A stretch of 64,000 nucleotides of DNA from Paraescarpia echinospica (Eukaryota; Annelida; Polychaeta; Sabellida; Siboglinidae): assembly GCA_020002185.1 (NCBI GenBank), contig CM034543.1, forward strand, positions 6,402,656 through 6,466,655, in the 5' to 3' direction. Shown piece after piece: positions 43,016 to 55,689 of this stretch; position 1 is the first letter of the stretch, and the number at the start of each line of letters is the position of its first letter. The position numbers were made by a program, and so were the translations under genes. The notes under the pieces are model-generated. The model had not been told where the DNA came from. It ran no database searches and saw only the letters and a program-made list of their open reading frames with translations.

Positions 43016-44514
43016 CTCTTTATCTTGAACATTAATAATGGTAAAGTGACTGTTCTTACCTTACTAGATCTCTCTGCCGTTTTTGACACAATTGATCACA
43101 ACATTCTCATTGAACGCCTATTAAAGTTGTACAGCATACCTGGCACAGCTCTAAGCTGGTTTTCATCATACCTAACTGATAGATACCAAACCATAAAGAT
43201 TGGGAACTGCTTTTTGGCTGCACTGCCAACTTTATTTCGTGTTCCCCAGGGTTCTGTTCTTGGGCCTTTGCTTTTTACTCTTTACACCACGCCACTAAGC
43301 TCTGTTATACAAAGACATAACTTGGATCATCATCTTTATGCTGATGATACTCGGATCTACATTCCGTTGGCTACCCCGGATACTTAGTGATTGCCTCCAA
43401 GATACCTTCCACTGGATGACTGACAGCAAATTGAAATTAAATGCAAATAAAACTGAATTGATCATTATTGGTACTCCAATGCAGCATAGTAAACTTGATG
43501 GTTTTCCCTAGGCTTATTTTGAATCAGCATACCACACCAGCAACCTCGGTGCGGAATCTAGGAGTGGTGTTTGATAGTAACTTCAATTTCTGACAACACA
43601 TCTCAAATGTGTCGCTGCTGTTTATATCATATTCAGCGCTTGTTAGCAGCAGACTTGACAAATGCAATTCCTTCCTTTATAATATAGCTAGCAAGGATAT
43701 TACAAAATTCCAACGTGTCCAAAATTGTCTAGCAAGAGTAGTTAGAAGATCTCCTCGTTTTTCTCGCTCTGTACCACTTTTGAAGTCTGCATTGGCCGCC
43801 TGTAAGATATCATATAATATTTAAGATCTGTACCATTACATACCAGGCATTGTCCAGTTAGCAACCATCATATTTGCAATCACTGCGTACTCCTGTAAAA
43901 AGGCTGTAAGAAAACCTATCCAGCTTCGAACATCTAGTTCTGTCCTACTCTTTGTTCCTAAAGTCAACACTAACATTGGAACTAGGTTTTTTTTGTTGCT
44001 GCACCAACTCTTTGGAATATGCTCCCTTGTAGTGTTAGATCAATATGACAAAATTCCGTCGTCATTTAAAAACGTATCTTTACAACCTTGCTTATCCACT
44101 GTAGCTCCCTAGCGCCTTGACCCATCTGTTGACAACTGGAATATTGCTTATGGATTTTGAGAATGACCAATCCTTTTGTCTTGATGTGCCTCTGAGCATG
44201 GTTTCCAAGGATTTAGGCACATAGAAGTTATATTATTATTAGTAGTAGTAATGTTTTATCTTCTCAAAAGGCATTAACAGGGTAGTTTAAAATGTTAAAA
44301 TACTGGTGATAGCCAAATACAGTTTCATGTGATGCGAAATCAAAATAATGGAGGAGAAAAGTAAATATAAAAACATTGGAAATTCAAAAGGATGTATTAA
44401 AGGGATAAATAAATAAATTATGTTCCTACAAAACAGAAATAATTGTGGGAGAACGATGTCATAAAAAGCTGTTCTAAAATTGCAAGTAAGCAAATGTGGA
44501 TATTCTTAATTGGG

Positions 44515-44965
44515 GAGGGTCCATAAATGTGGGTGTTCATAAATTTGGTGGGTTCATAAATGTGGAGGGTTTATAAATGTGGAGGGTTCATAGATGTGGA
44601 GGGTTTATATATGTGGAGTGTTCATAATTGTGGAGGGTTTATATATGTGGAGTGTCATTAAATGTGGATGGTTTATATATGTGGAGAGTTCATAAATGTG
44701 GAGGGTTTATATATGTGGAGGGTACATAAATGTGGTGGGTTCGTAAATGTCGAGGGTTCATGAATGAGGTTCATAAATGTGGAGGGTCCATAAATGTGGA
44801 GGGTTCATAGATGTGATGGGTTCATATATATGGTGGGTTCATACATGTGGTGGGTTGAAGGGTTCACAGATGTGGAGGGTACATAAATGTGGAATGTTCA
44901 TAAAAGCGGAATATTCATAAATGTAGAGGATTAATAAATGTGGAGGGTTGATAAATATGGATGAC
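44515..44965. repeat. 17 bp degenerate minisatellite
   Basis: Units of the type AAATGTGGAGGGTTCAT recur about 25 times with many substitutions. It lies in UCHL3 intron 8, just before a MITE and exon 9. Confidence 0.9.
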
Positions 44966-44999
44966 ATGACAGACATGCCAAGAGTTAATGTGAGACATT

Positions 45000-45136
45000 A
45001 GAGAGTGTCTGCAAGCGCCCTGATCTCTACTCTATATCGTGCCACGCTCAGTTCGATGGTCCAACAGTCAAACAGAGCACGTGACGCGATCGGTATAGGG
45101 ATAGGGAGTCGAGATCAGGGCGCTTACAGACACTGT
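45000..45136. mobile_element. 137 bp MITE with 24 bp inverted ends
   Basis: The left end AGTGTCTGCAAGCGCCCTGA and the right end (minus strand) AGTGTCTGTAAGCGCCCTGA are inverted repeats. The inside is too short to code. It ends 32 bp before UCHL3 exon 9, so its right edge is next to that exon's polypyrimidine tract. It resembles the ends of the element at 33249-33896. Confidence 0.8.
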
Positions 45137-45168
45137 AATGTCGCCTCCCTTCTGTTTGTCTGGAGCAG

Positions 45169-45252
45169 GACGCTGCAGCAGTGGTCAAGAAGTTCATGGC
45201 TCGTGACCCCAGCAACCTCAACTTCACCCTAGTCGCCCTCGTCCAAGACTGA
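45169..45252 (+). CDS. UCHL3: UCHL3 final coding exon 9
   Basis: The acceptor is GTTTGTCTGGAGCAG|GAC. The exon encodes DAAAVVKKFMARDPSNLNFT then LVALVQD and a TGA at 45250-45252, matching human [20 protein letters not shown] and the C-terminal ALSAA region. It completes the UCH domain; there is no C-terminal extension. No canonical AATAAA was found in the next 150 bp, so the poly(A) site is not placed. Confidence 0.95.
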   Translation, partial: DAAAVVKKFMARDPSNLNFTLVALVQD

Positions 45253-45394
45253 CTGCCACGTCCAAGACTGACCACAAGCCAACGGCAAGACTCGGTTTAA
45301 CGAGAAGTAAAGGCGCTGCGTGTTGTTGCTTGCTGCAAGTACACAGCTATCGGTGGTGATGAGCAACGCAGCTTTCAGTATCTCAATGGCAGCT

Positions 45395-45955
45395 TGTCTA
45401 GGCATGGTTTTCATTGTCTAGGCATTGTCCTCATTGTCTAGGCATGGTCCTCATTGTCTAGGCATTGTCCTCTTTGTCTAGGCATGGTCTTCATTGTAGG
45501 CATGGTCCTCATTGTCTAGGCATTGTCTACGCATGGCCCTCTTTGTGTAGACATGGTCCTCATTCTCTAGGCATGGTCTTCATTGTCTAGGCATGGCCCT
45601 GTTTGTCTAGACATGATTCCCATTGTCTATGCATGGTCTTCATTGTCTAGGCATGATCCTCATAGCATAGCCCTGGTCCACATTGTCCAGGCATGATCCT
45701 TATTGTTTAGGCATGGTCCTCTGTCTAAGCACGGTCAACATTGTATAGGCATGGTCCTTGTTGTCCACACATGGTCTTTATTGTCCAGGTATGGCCCTCA
45801 CTGTTTAGCCATGGTCCTTATTGTCTAGCCATGGTCCTCATTGTCTAGCTATGATCCTCATTGTCTAGACGTGGTCCTAATTGTCTAGGCATGGTCCCCA
45901 TAGTCTATACATGGTTCTTATTATCTATCCATGGTCCTCCTTGCTTACCGGGGAT
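45395..45955. repeat. 20 bp minisatellite downstream of UCHL3
   Basis: About 27 units of TCTAGGCATGGTCCTCATTG with variants occur. The array begins in what is probably the UCHL3 3' untranslated region or just after it. Confidence 0.92.
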
Positions 45956-46439
45956 ACTTTCATGACCTCGACAGACAATGGCTTGTGGGGACCACTACAT
46001 ACCAGCGTTTGGAAGGACCATTACAGACCAGGGCTTGTGGAGACCACTCTAGTATGAACACATAAATTCGTAACGGTCCAACTGATCTCAACAGATTAAC
46101 TTCATTTGAAGGAAACGTGTTCCCCCTTGCACACCACACTCTGTGTCTTGGTGTGCCTTGTGCTGCTGGGTACATTAGTTCCGTTTATTTCCCTTTTAAT
46201 AACAACGCTGTGCTAGTGTTCCGTGGGATATCACACAATCAAACTGCTTGCCTCTTACAGACTTTATTAATATTATTAATTGCTGCCTGTGAACAGTACG
46301 CACTGGCGCGGGAACAAAATGAATGTTGGGGAAACTGGGAGCCGGAGTTTCGGCACCACTCATGACATTGGAAGATGGGATGGGGGGTGAATATTTTTCG
46401 CAGCGACGTCTCTTGCAAAAAATATATTGAGGCTCTCAG

Positions 46440-46600
46440 AAAACTTTGATTTGCACCCCCTTGAGGCTCGCCAAAGAAACACATCCAGGCTCATATTTAC
46501 TGGGGAGCAGAACCGTATGTCTGCCCTCCTAGCGAAATTCCTGTGGGTTGCAGCTTCACCTTTGCCTCCCGCCCCGTTCCCGCGCCTATGACGATACATG
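46440..46600. repeat. Dispersed repeat, copy 1
   Basis: The words GGGGAGCAGAACCGTATGTC, GAAATTCC and CCGCGCCTATG recur in the same order at 51018-51095. The element is unclassified and its limits are uncertain. Around it (45956-48580) I see only short tandem duplications near 46927-46978 and 47641-47690 and no recognisable gene. Confidence 0.6.
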
Positions 46601-48582
46601 TCACCCTGTGAGTATATTTGTTCATAAGATAAACTGTCGGGGTGTAAGCAGTGATCATTGACAGTGTTGGTGACTTTAGGAACCATGTTATACAAATGTG
46701 ACATTGTTGATCGACGACTGTTTGCAAGGTTCATGTTAGCTCGCTGTATTGTGGACAAGACGAAACTACTGCTGCACGTCTCAAACGGGTCAAACTGTAT
46801 TACTGTAGTATCATATGTTAGTGATATGATTGAAACTACGTTTTTATAATACTTATTTTTAAATTGTTCTTTGTGCGTTATGCCAATGCGACGTAAGATA
46901 AGGTGTTCTGTTACATTTAGCATTGTTAATCCGTCACGTTCATGATTTAATTGTTATCCGTCACGTTCATAGTTTAATCGTTATCAGTCGTTCGTAATTG
47001 GCTTCTCCAGTGATATCTATGAGCCGTTGTGGTAATTTGTATGGACGTTCAAAGCATTGTTGCCACGAGCTGTCGTATGCACGCTTTACCTTCAGTGGTA
47101 TGCGTTGTCGTCGCATGTAGAACCTCCCAGTCTGTACACTGTGCCGTATCATAACCCACGTCTGCCACTACTTCTGTTTGTATCCGCAGTAGTAACATCA
47201 ACTAATAGGCCACTTTACCGATACAGATGTCTGTAATACTAACTCAGTTGTCATATTGATCTACCATTACAGAAAGCGGCGATGTTTGCTATTCGCTTCC
47301 TGTTAGCCTGGACGTGAGACAACACATAAAACGTGTGTTAGACATTCAACTGATCTCGCTGTTTTGTGAACGTAATATTTGTTCATGCGTTGTGGTGTCG
47401 CGATGCAGATAACCAGACGTCTACGTCATTCGTCGTCTCTCTGTGTCAAGTGTTGAACTGTTAACGTTTTGCTCGTGGCGTAATCCGGTGAATATTATAT
47501 TGGCTACTGTAAAGAACCATACTTCTGGTTCCCTACTGTAACTAAGGTTAATGTCGTACGCATTTCGCAGTATTGTGACTGTTCGAATAAAGCTTTTTCA
47601 TGTCGCTTCGTGTTTGTCTGTGTGGAGCAGCGGTTTGTCTTGTTAACGTTAGCATAACTACATGCTGTCGTTAGCATAACTACATGCTGTCGTGCACGAC
47701 ATCAGCGGGTCAGTGTCGCCAGACTGGTCGGACACTCAAAGGTACTTCTCAGAATTTGTTATCGACCAGTATGCATGGTCTTATGTTATTATGCCCGGTT
47801 TTACCGACTACTAATAGTATTATAGGCCTGCCTGCCAAAGTGTGAGTTTCGAAATCAAGGAGGTTCGAGACTTTTCGTGAGTCAACAGTTCGGTCCTGTT
47901 GGAGTAGACTTCGGAAGACGGGTTTGAGGTGCTGTTGGTCTGAAGCGAAAATCCGGGAGATTTGCTTCTTTTCCGGGAGATTGACAACGAATCCGGGAGG
48001 GGTGAGAGATACAATATGACGTTATGGTTGTAATAGTATCCCTGACTTCACTAACGTCAATCTGTATGATGTAATCCTAGCGTGCCCGACATTACTGGCA
48101 TCGACCAGTTGAAGGTTATTAGACGCGACACAAAGATTTATTGATTACAATTAAGAAAACCGACTCGATCGCTTCCCGCGACATCATTAACTAATAACCC
48201 AAAACTTTTCCTTCATTTTCCCCCTATTATTAAATAGACAACTGAGACAATCGCAATGAAAAACGTGCTGCAACTGTTATGTCAAAACAAACCCGTCCGA
48301 ATTGTCACCGTATGTAACGTTTAGACGTTTATGCCTCATTATGGGACTTGTGTAGTGTAAAGCGTTCTGAGCTATCTTATGAACCCTACAAATTGTCTGC
48401 CATTCGTATATTACGTAAAATAGTTTGTTTTTGAATATTTCAAATTTGATGTAAATGCTTAACAATTGAATTGTTTTTTTATCCAGCGTATCTATCAATC
48501 AAACTATGATGAATGACGAAATGTCCGGTTTCTCGGTTTCTAAGACCTTGCAGGTAAATCCGCGCGCACACTCGCACTCGTA

Positions 48583-49475
48583 CAGTAAACTTTGGATTAA
48601 GGTAGCAGAATCCCATTAAAAATTTGATTTTTCTGAATTTGTACATATTTTTTTAAATGCACTATAGTTGTAGCATAATTATTGCTAAACAAGTATAAAA
48701 TGACAAAAACCCACCCACTGCCTCTAATTAGAAGAAAAAACCCTAATTAGTGAAGCTGGAATTTGTTTATGTTCCATAGCCACGTATTGCAGTGCAAAAC
48801 TTTAAACGCATTTTACTCAACTATCATTTTTTCGTGAATGTGTTCTACCTTCAAACATGTTATCTCCAACACCATTAAATATATTGTTCTGATTTTTTCA
48901 GCATTGTTTCTTTATATAATTGGCTAAGGAATGATGAAACGATTTTGTGTTTAAATGGTGGAATGTGATTTTTTATTAAGCACGAATATTTAATTAGGCG
49001 CTAGAATATAAGAAAAAATGTATAAATGTTATAAAAATATTTAAATTTCTTTTTTGTAATATCTATTTCCCTCAGAATATGCCTTTATGTGTTATCTTTG
49101 GCTGTTGTTAATTTCATATCCCTGCTGTGTATAGTTAAAGTTTTATCATGTTTGAAAATTGAGCCCCTTTCGACTGTCGCGGCAGCCATATTGTCAGATA
49201 ATTAGCATAATTTATGAAGAAAAAAAAATGTCCTACCAAATTTAAACCATGTGCTATTTTATGGTACATCAAGTTAATGACAATATTATATGGTGTTAAA
49301 AGTAGTTCAAAAGGGATCCTGCTACCTTAATGCCCAATTTATTCGTTATATCCGTTATATAAATATATTATATTTACTGTATTATAGTAATTAAATAATA
49401 GCAAATCGGGACCAATTCATTTCAGTATAAGCGATAATTTGTTATAAGCGAGTTCGTTATATCCAGGGTTTACTG
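48583..49475. mobile_element. Pogo/Tigger-like MITE, host of a nested insertion
   Basis: The left end CAGTAAACTTTGGA and the right end (minus strand) CAGTAAACCCTGGATATAAC are inverted. The right end continues into TATAACGAACTCGCTTATAA, which is typical of pogo-type ends. TA precedes the left end; the right flank reads TG, so the target duplication is imperfect. A piggyBac-like element occupies 48601-49326, only 18 bp inside the left end. Confidence 0.65.
48601..49326. mobile_element. piggyBac-like MITE with TTAA target sites
   Basis: GGTAGCAGAATCCC on the left and GGTAGCAGGATCCC (minus strand) on the right match in 13 of 14 positions. Both ends are bordered by TTAA (48597-48600 and 49327-49330), the hallmark of this superfamily. 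The 726 bp interior is AT-rich and non-coding. Confidence 0.85.
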
Positions 49476-50091
49476 TGTGCGTGCGTGAGTGGGGTGTGTG
49501 TGTAATATACGGTATATATAATTATCTAATATAAGTATCTGATCGTATTGCTCGCGCTAATTAACCACCAAGGAGGCCATTTATCGCTCACGCGCCACGA
49601 AGTAGGCAAAGCATGCATTATGACAATATTACGGACGAGTGTCAAACTGCCGATCTTTTCTAAATATAGACAGAACAACACAAGAAACGTGAACTGTTCT
49701 TGTCATGCCACAAAGAACTCGCCGGGGTATGTAAATGCAGGTTGATTAAGCGGAGGATCTCGTGCCGGAAAACGTTCCATAAATATCAGTTTGTTTCGCC
49801 ACTATAGTTGAGCATGGAGAACCAGTGAGTGCCTGAACTAGACTCCCTCCTTTGTGGCATTCTAGAAACGCTACTACTTGCGGATGGTGTGCGTGTATCC
49901 CTGCAGGTGAAATGTTGAGGGTGAATATAGTTCATTAGGTATAGCAGAAACCCCTTTAGGTATAGCAGGGGTGCAGTGTAACTACGTGCATGCATGTTTG
50001 AACACTTGCATGCGTATTCGTACGTAAGCACCCTTGGAAGCATACTTGTGTGTGTGCGTGCGTGTGGTATGGTTGAGTGAGTGGATATTTA

Positions 50092-50345
50092 TTTAGGGTG
50101 TTTTGAGGGAGGATTTACCTGGGGTGCGATAGGATGTTTTGAGAGGGTATTTAGTTAGTTGTCGATAGGGTGTCGTGAGTGGGTATTTAGTTAGTGTGCG
50201 ATAGGGTATTTTGATGAGGTATTTAGTTAGGGTACGATATGGTGTTGTGACGGTGTCTTTAGTTAGGATACGATATGGTGTTGTGACGGCGTCTTTAGTT
50301 AGGGTACGATATGGTGTTGTGAGGCGTCGTTCGTTAGAGTGCGAG
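50092..50345. repeat. 36-38 bp degenerate minisatellite
   Basis: Units like GTATTTAGTTAGGGTACGAT then ATGGTGTTGTGACG occur about seven times. The minus-strand ORF over it is a repeat by-product (LTKY/TTPYRTLTK). The preceding 49476-50091 shows nothing recognisable. Confidence 0.85.
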
Positions 50346-50984
50346 GTATCGACAAAGCGAGAGAACAAGAGAACGGAAAGAGCGCGTTAGGAGTCGGCCG
50401 AAAATATATAATTGCTCCTCACATTGCTCTAGTTTATCTCCACGAAACTCGGCTAAACACAGGATAATTGTAGCATGTCATTACATATGAAATATTAATA
50501 TCTTCTGTATGTAATTATTTGACAGTATTGTTAATACGACTATTGAGTTGCCTACTGTCGTCATGTGGGCAGTATGACTCCTCCTGTACGTGAATTCGCC
50601 TCAGTCCATTTCGTGCATGTTTGCCGACACGTGCACGCAAACTCACGCTGGCACGAACCAGGCAAGCTCAAGGCGCCAGTTCACCGTCTTTATCCGCGCG
50701 TGGAGTCTACCACATAATTACGTCGTGGGAAATGTATCAGTGGTTTGTGAATAGACAACTAACTCTTAGTTCACAGAAACCTGATTCATCTCGCGCACAA
50801 CCATTCATATTGCTGCAATGCGGAAGTCAGTGAACTGCGTGTGAGAGATGACAAGTTCGATCATGAACGCACGTATGCACACATATGCTCATTATATGTC
50901 TACCCTCCAATTGCACACCTTTCACAGTGGACAAAAATACACATAAATCGTCTTATAAAATTTACATTTCCACCTGCAATTGAC

Positions 50985-51105
50985 GCTCGCCACAAAAACA
51001 AACATTCACGTACACATTTAATGGGGGGCAGAACCATATGTCTTCCCCCAGAGAAATTCCAGGGGGCACCTGCCCCCCTGTTTCCGCGCCTATGTAGGCA
51101 ACTCA
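50985..51105. repeat. Dispersed repeat, copy 2
   Basis: This contains GGGGGGCAGAACCATATGTC, GAGAAATTCCAGGGGGCAC and CCGCGCCTATG, the same ordered words as at 46497-46590. It is probably a short interspersed element of unknown class. Confidence 0.6.
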
Positions 51106-51169
51106 AGTATTTCATAAGTTGATCCCAGAAAGCTAAGCAACATGTTCACGTTTCCCTCTATCTGTGTTT

Positions 51170-51280
<111 letters not shown>

Positions 51281-51678
51281 CGTGAATGCTTGACGTATAT
51301 ATATATGTACATACATGTTTGTTTGTGTGTGTATATGTAAATGTTTGGCGTATATATATATATGTATGTATATATGTACACACATACACATACGTTATCA
51401 TCAACAGCCGTATGGTAGCGAACGGAGATATATCGTAATATAATATTGAATGTCACCTGTCAACATGCGTACAATGCTTTCTATAATTTGTGTCTTGAGA
51501 GATACTTTTTACCCCGTGTCAAGCGCCTCCCCCTGGTTCACACACGGCGCCGACAACTGAAGTAGAACCGACTCGCGTGTAAGTAATCGGACAGGACGAG
51601 TACCGTCAACACAAACAGCAACGACAGAACACACGGCTCTCGAATCTACTGTCAAAACACAGCGGCCCATTCACTGAC

Positions 51679-52015
51679 ATGGTCACAACCATGGACACAT
51701 TCATGGTCTCAATCATGGTCACAGTCATGGTCACGACCATGGTTACAGTCATGGTCACAGTCATGGTCTCAACCAATGTCTTGATCACAACCATAATCAC
51801 ACCCATATTCCAGTCACGGTCCAGTCATGGTCCCAGTCACGGTCCAGTCATGGTCCCAGTCACGGTCCAGTCATGGTCCAGTCACGGTCCAGTCATGGTC
51901 CCAGTCACGGTCCAGTCATGGTCCAGTCACGGTCCCAGTCACGGTCCAGTCATGGTCCCAGTCACGGTCCAGTCATGGTCCAGTCACGGTCCAGTCATGG
52001 TCCCAGTCGCGCTCA
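51679..52015. repeat. ATGGTC/CAGTCATGGTCC minisatellite
   Basis: Short units (CATGGTCACAACCATGG, then CCAGTCATGGTC / CCAGTCACGGTC) alternate with 12 and 23 bp spacing. The many CCATGG-like palindromes and the ORFs in all plus frames come from the repetition. It has no recognised function. Confidence 0.92.
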
Positions 52016-52790
52016 CAGGCATCGTCACAACCAGGGTCGCTGTCATAGTCTCAACCATGTCGTGATCACAGTGGACAGGAACGTTTGGCCGTGAAGCCAT
52101 TTTGAGTGGGTCGCTGTGAGACTCCGATGTCTCCGAACTTTCCTTCATTGCCCCTACGTCCTGCCATATCCTTCACAAAATGTCGAAATGGTCCATTATT
52201 CTGACTTCGTCCGCCATTTTTGTTTTCTAATTGACCGGTATTCTTCCTACATTGATAAGCTAATGAGCGGCGCTAAATGTTCTCATTTATTTTGTTATGC
52301 CTATTTATGTCATCGATATTTATTTTATCATTTATCTCAAGTTAACTACTTGTTGGCATGGATCGCGACAAGAATATTTTGAATCGCGACCAAAAACGTT
52401 TGGACTATATAGCCATCTTCTGAACTATGTTTCCATTAGCGAGGCCTGCTACTACACCGCAAATGTGCATTTCGGAAAGTCAACAATAAAATAAATAAAT
52501 ATAGTGGAATAAAATGACACACTAACAAGGAATGCATTATATGTTCTATGGTTCAAGTGGCAATAATTTACGGTAATGGGGCAACGCTTGTAGTCTACCC
52601 GTGCTGTGTAATTTGTTAGGGGGAAATCCCTTCACGGAGCAGCCAATGAAAACGTACTACAAGTAATAAGAACGCCTATGAATAGGTAGCGTAAGAGCGA
52701 TTCAAAACCACCCATCCATGAACGTGGTAACAGTGACAAGCGGGTCACGGACACCTGTTCAGTCTACTCGTCTTCGTGGTTCCATTGCAC

Positions 52791-52918
52791 GGGGGGGGGG
52801 TTTAGTTCCTTAGTATTGCTCCTGCTGCTGTTGCCCTCTATTGCTCCCTATCTCCAGCCTCCTCTCTCCCTCCCTCCCTCCCTCCCTCCCTCAGCCCCCT
52901 CCTCCCCCTCTCTCTCTT

Positions 52919-52999
<81 letters not shown>
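52791..52999. repeat. G10 run, CCCT, TC and CA simple repeats
   Basis: In order there are a G10 run ending at 52800, CTCC/CCCT repeats at 52861-52915, (TC)n at 52926-52973 and (CA)n at 52974-52999. The polypyrimidine stretch on one strand has triplex potential. Confidence 0.95.
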
Positions 53000-53918
53000 T
53001 CTAAAATCCATGTTCACACATTTCTCCCGTACAGTTTATAATTAACCAAAATCTATCATTTATAAAATAATTGTTTATCAAACCGTCGCCATACTGGGAA
53101 CCTGCTGTGGTCACTAACTCGAATCTACTCGTCTATGTTACCCGGAAGTATGCGCGACTTCGTCGCTTAATTATTTTATTCCCAAGCGAGTTTCGTCTTT
53201 CTTGGACGTGCCGCACGTGTAGTGACACATGCAGAGCTGGCGTAGTAAACACTTCACTCGGCGATGATCGTACATAATAAAAACACTGATAAAGAGACGC
53301 CTAGATGGTTGTTTGATGAAACGCCGCAAGATCATTAACTACACACGCGGAACTATTTAGTTGTAGTCGAGTTTTGTCGCCGTCCCGATCAAACACTGCA
53401 CTCAAAAGTGCTTCAAACTCGGTGACCGAGAACCAGGTAAATGGACTCAGTTAACTCCCGTATATTGCGTAGGATATCTGCCAGGGGTAGTATAGTCAAC
53501 TAGCACGCGTAGCTTGCGAGGATGCCGGGAACTCTCGGTTGTCAAAGTACTCGTCTATCGGGAAACTAGGAGGTATATAGCAGTCCGTATTAGTAGTTAG
53601 TTGAGGGACCTGGGTGTTGAAGTGTTTAAGATGCGTAATAAAATTCGCGTAACCACCTCGTGTTGTTAAACGCAAAATGCACAATTGCCGCAAAGAAACA
53701 CGAATCGGTCCAACAACTATTGTAAGCATACCTCATAAACTTGATTCTCGGCCGTGGTTCAAAGCATGGCACATTTAACACATGTAAATGGTCCTAATTT
53801 GTTGATGACGTCCAGGACAAATTCACACGAATGCTTCATAGAATGGCACACAGTGCTCATTTTCTCCGCTAATTTGTCGGATCACCTAAAAACTGATTTG
53901 TGTTGACCCAGCGTCAAT

Positions 53919-54223
53919 AACACGGTTTCAAGCTATGTTATATTTAAATAATCGTGTTATAAAGGCGATTTGCCCTCGATAACGGACCTGGTTGCCTTGC
54001 CCGACATGTGCCAGCACATATAGGTAGAGTTATCGAGGCATCGCAATAGACTCTTTCTAGTTGAAAGACTATGTATACACGAGATGTCGCCAAGAGAATA
54101 ATTGACATAAATTTATGGTACGACTCTTTCGTTTTCTTTGTCAATTGCCTACAAGATAAGTCTAGGCGGTCGTTTCGATTTACAGATAATGACCGACGCG
54201 ACGTGCACGATTGTCCTGCGTAG
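53919..54223. repeat. Source segment of the duplication found at 63077
   Basis: These 305 bp reappear at 63077-63363 in the same orientation with a few substitutions and one internal deletion of about 20 bp near 54130. Here the segment is embedded in unique sequence, so this is the likelier source. The flank 53000-53918 has no recognised feature. Confidence 0.93.
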
Positions 54224-54261
54224 ACAAGTAGACAAAGGACAGGAACAAAGCGAAACCACAA
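53944..54261 (-). CDS. Hypothetical small secreted protein or first exon
   Basis: This 105-codon ORF starts MWFRFVPVLCLLVYAGQSC, a good signal-peptide pattern (positive residue, hydrophobic core, small residues before a likely cleavage after AGQS). Towards the end comes CDASITLPICAGTC, a Cys-spacing reminiscent of a cystine-knot motif. A possible donor CAACCAG|GTCCGT follows it, so this could be the first exon of a longer secreted protein. It could equally be chance. Most of it is duplicated at 63.1 kb, where a 20 bp deletion breaks the frame and the signal region is lost. I do not recognise a family. Confidence 0.3.
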   Translation of the reverse strand: MWFRFVPVLCLLVYAGQSCTSRRSLSVNRNDRLDLSCRQLTKKTKESYHKFMSIILLATSRVYIVFQLERVYCDASITLPICAGTCRARQPGPLSRANRLYNTII

Positions 54262-54587
54262 ACATTGACCTTAAAATTACCTTGTAAATTTCTAATTTAT
54301 GAAAAAAAAATTAATGAACACTAAAATAATGTTGAATGCAAATTGCTTTGAATTAGCCCGTAGCATTGTCCACAATTTAAAGGTTGCGCCCACAAAATGT
54401 TTAAAATGTTCTATACCTCACATTTTAATGTTTAACATCAGCCAAAGCGGAGGCAGGTGGTAGGCCTACTTGCAAAACAAAATTACAACAGTTTATTTTT
54501 GCACAGAGCGAAGAATGCGAAAGTAGGTCGTGACACGTTTGACCACCAGGACGACTCTGTCACGCCACAGTTGGTGATGGCGGAGAC

Positions 54588-54785
54588 TTGATAACGGAGA
54601 CCCGGTAACGGAGATCCGGTAACGGAGATCTGGTAGCAGAGAGAGACCCGGCACGGAGACTCGTCAACGGATACCCGATGACGCAGACATTGTAACGGAG
54701 ACCAGGTAACAGAGACTCGGTAACGGGGACACGGTAATGGAGACCAGGTAACGGAGACACGGTAACGGAGACACGGTAACGGAGA
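54588..54785. repeat. 14 bp minisatellite
   Basis: Units of GGTAACGGAGACAC with variants occur about 14 times. The minus-strand ORF crossing it gains a YRVSVT-type repeat only from the array. From 54786 to 55690 no further feature was recognised. Confidence 0.92.
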
Positions 54786-55689
54786 GGGGAACGCCGTTTT
54801 TGCACATTATTATATTTTAGCATAGACAACTGAAGGATGCCTGTGACTGCCTGTGGCGCCCTTTGTCCTATATATATCCCAGATACGCCACCCGAGGCAC
54901 CCCGCGGCACCCAGCGGCACTCTTGGACAGCGGCAATAACTGTGTTCATATGCAGATGGCTGCAGTGCATAGATGACTAAGCTCGCCTCCCCCAGTGTGA
55001 CGTCCCCCTTTGGGGTCCCCCTTGGGTCCCGAATATCCGAACTACGCCACTGCGGGGTGCGTCATAAGGAATTGTCCTCTTTTTTTTTTAATTCCACTAC
55101 TCAGAATCAAACTACATTTGTCATAATTGTCAACTTATATTTAAACTATGACCTTGTAGTTCTCGCTCAACACTTTACAACAACATGTAACGATCCACGG
55201 CTTCGTAAACAAATGACGTCATATAATCAAAATAATGCAGGTCTGCTTTCATGCTATGACTAACAAAGTTCGTCGAATTCGTAGAAATGTTGCTCTGTTG
55301 AAGAGGAGCAGACTGCAAGAGAGAGTGACGCCGTAGCAGAGTACAATTACTCAAATTTCGTATCCTGTTGAATCGTTTTAAGTTTCTTTGTTAACATCAA
55401 CTCACGCATAGTTGCTTTCGTCGGTCATCAAATGCATACCGAGGGGCAGACTCCATTAAACGAGCATTCTCCAAACAATAACGTTTGGCTTAGCGCGCCA
55501 TAATACCTAACATATGACAGCAAACGATTTATTTCGGAAAGTGTATATATGAAAATGGCGTTTTGTATTAAGAAAGTCCATCAATATTGTGCACATGAAT
55601 ATAGCCTATTGATTCTGTTTAAAACCTGTATTCAAGTATAATTCACATCAACGTTCCAGCAACCTTCCATTACATTCTATAAAAACATA

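Larger units (their letters stand above)
40960..44252 (+). mobile_element. L2-like LINE, decayed and interrupted
   Basis: An endonuclease can be read from about 41030 (ILAVTETWLRPHGTP, GRGGGVGFLVSQQF). After a frame change an ORF at 41385-42062 follows (DILASFDLKQHVTF, SDHHTVIANV, PPAPWMTSEMI). The reverse transcriptase resumes at about 43025 with VLTLLDLSAVFDTIDHNIL, VPQGSVLGPLLFTLYTTPLS and YADDT. The tail near 44230 ends in TTATTATTATTAGTAGTAG. The finger region of the reverse transcriptase is missing and replaced by about 740 bp of unrelated sequence at 42285-43015. The motif set fits the L2/CR1 group and differs from the CR1 copies here. It lies in UCHL3 intron 8. Confidence 0.88.

Noticed and set aside
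46360..46923. 187-codon minus-strand ORF
   Set aside because: It crosses a dispersed repeat also seen at 51 kb and has no domain signature; likely chance.
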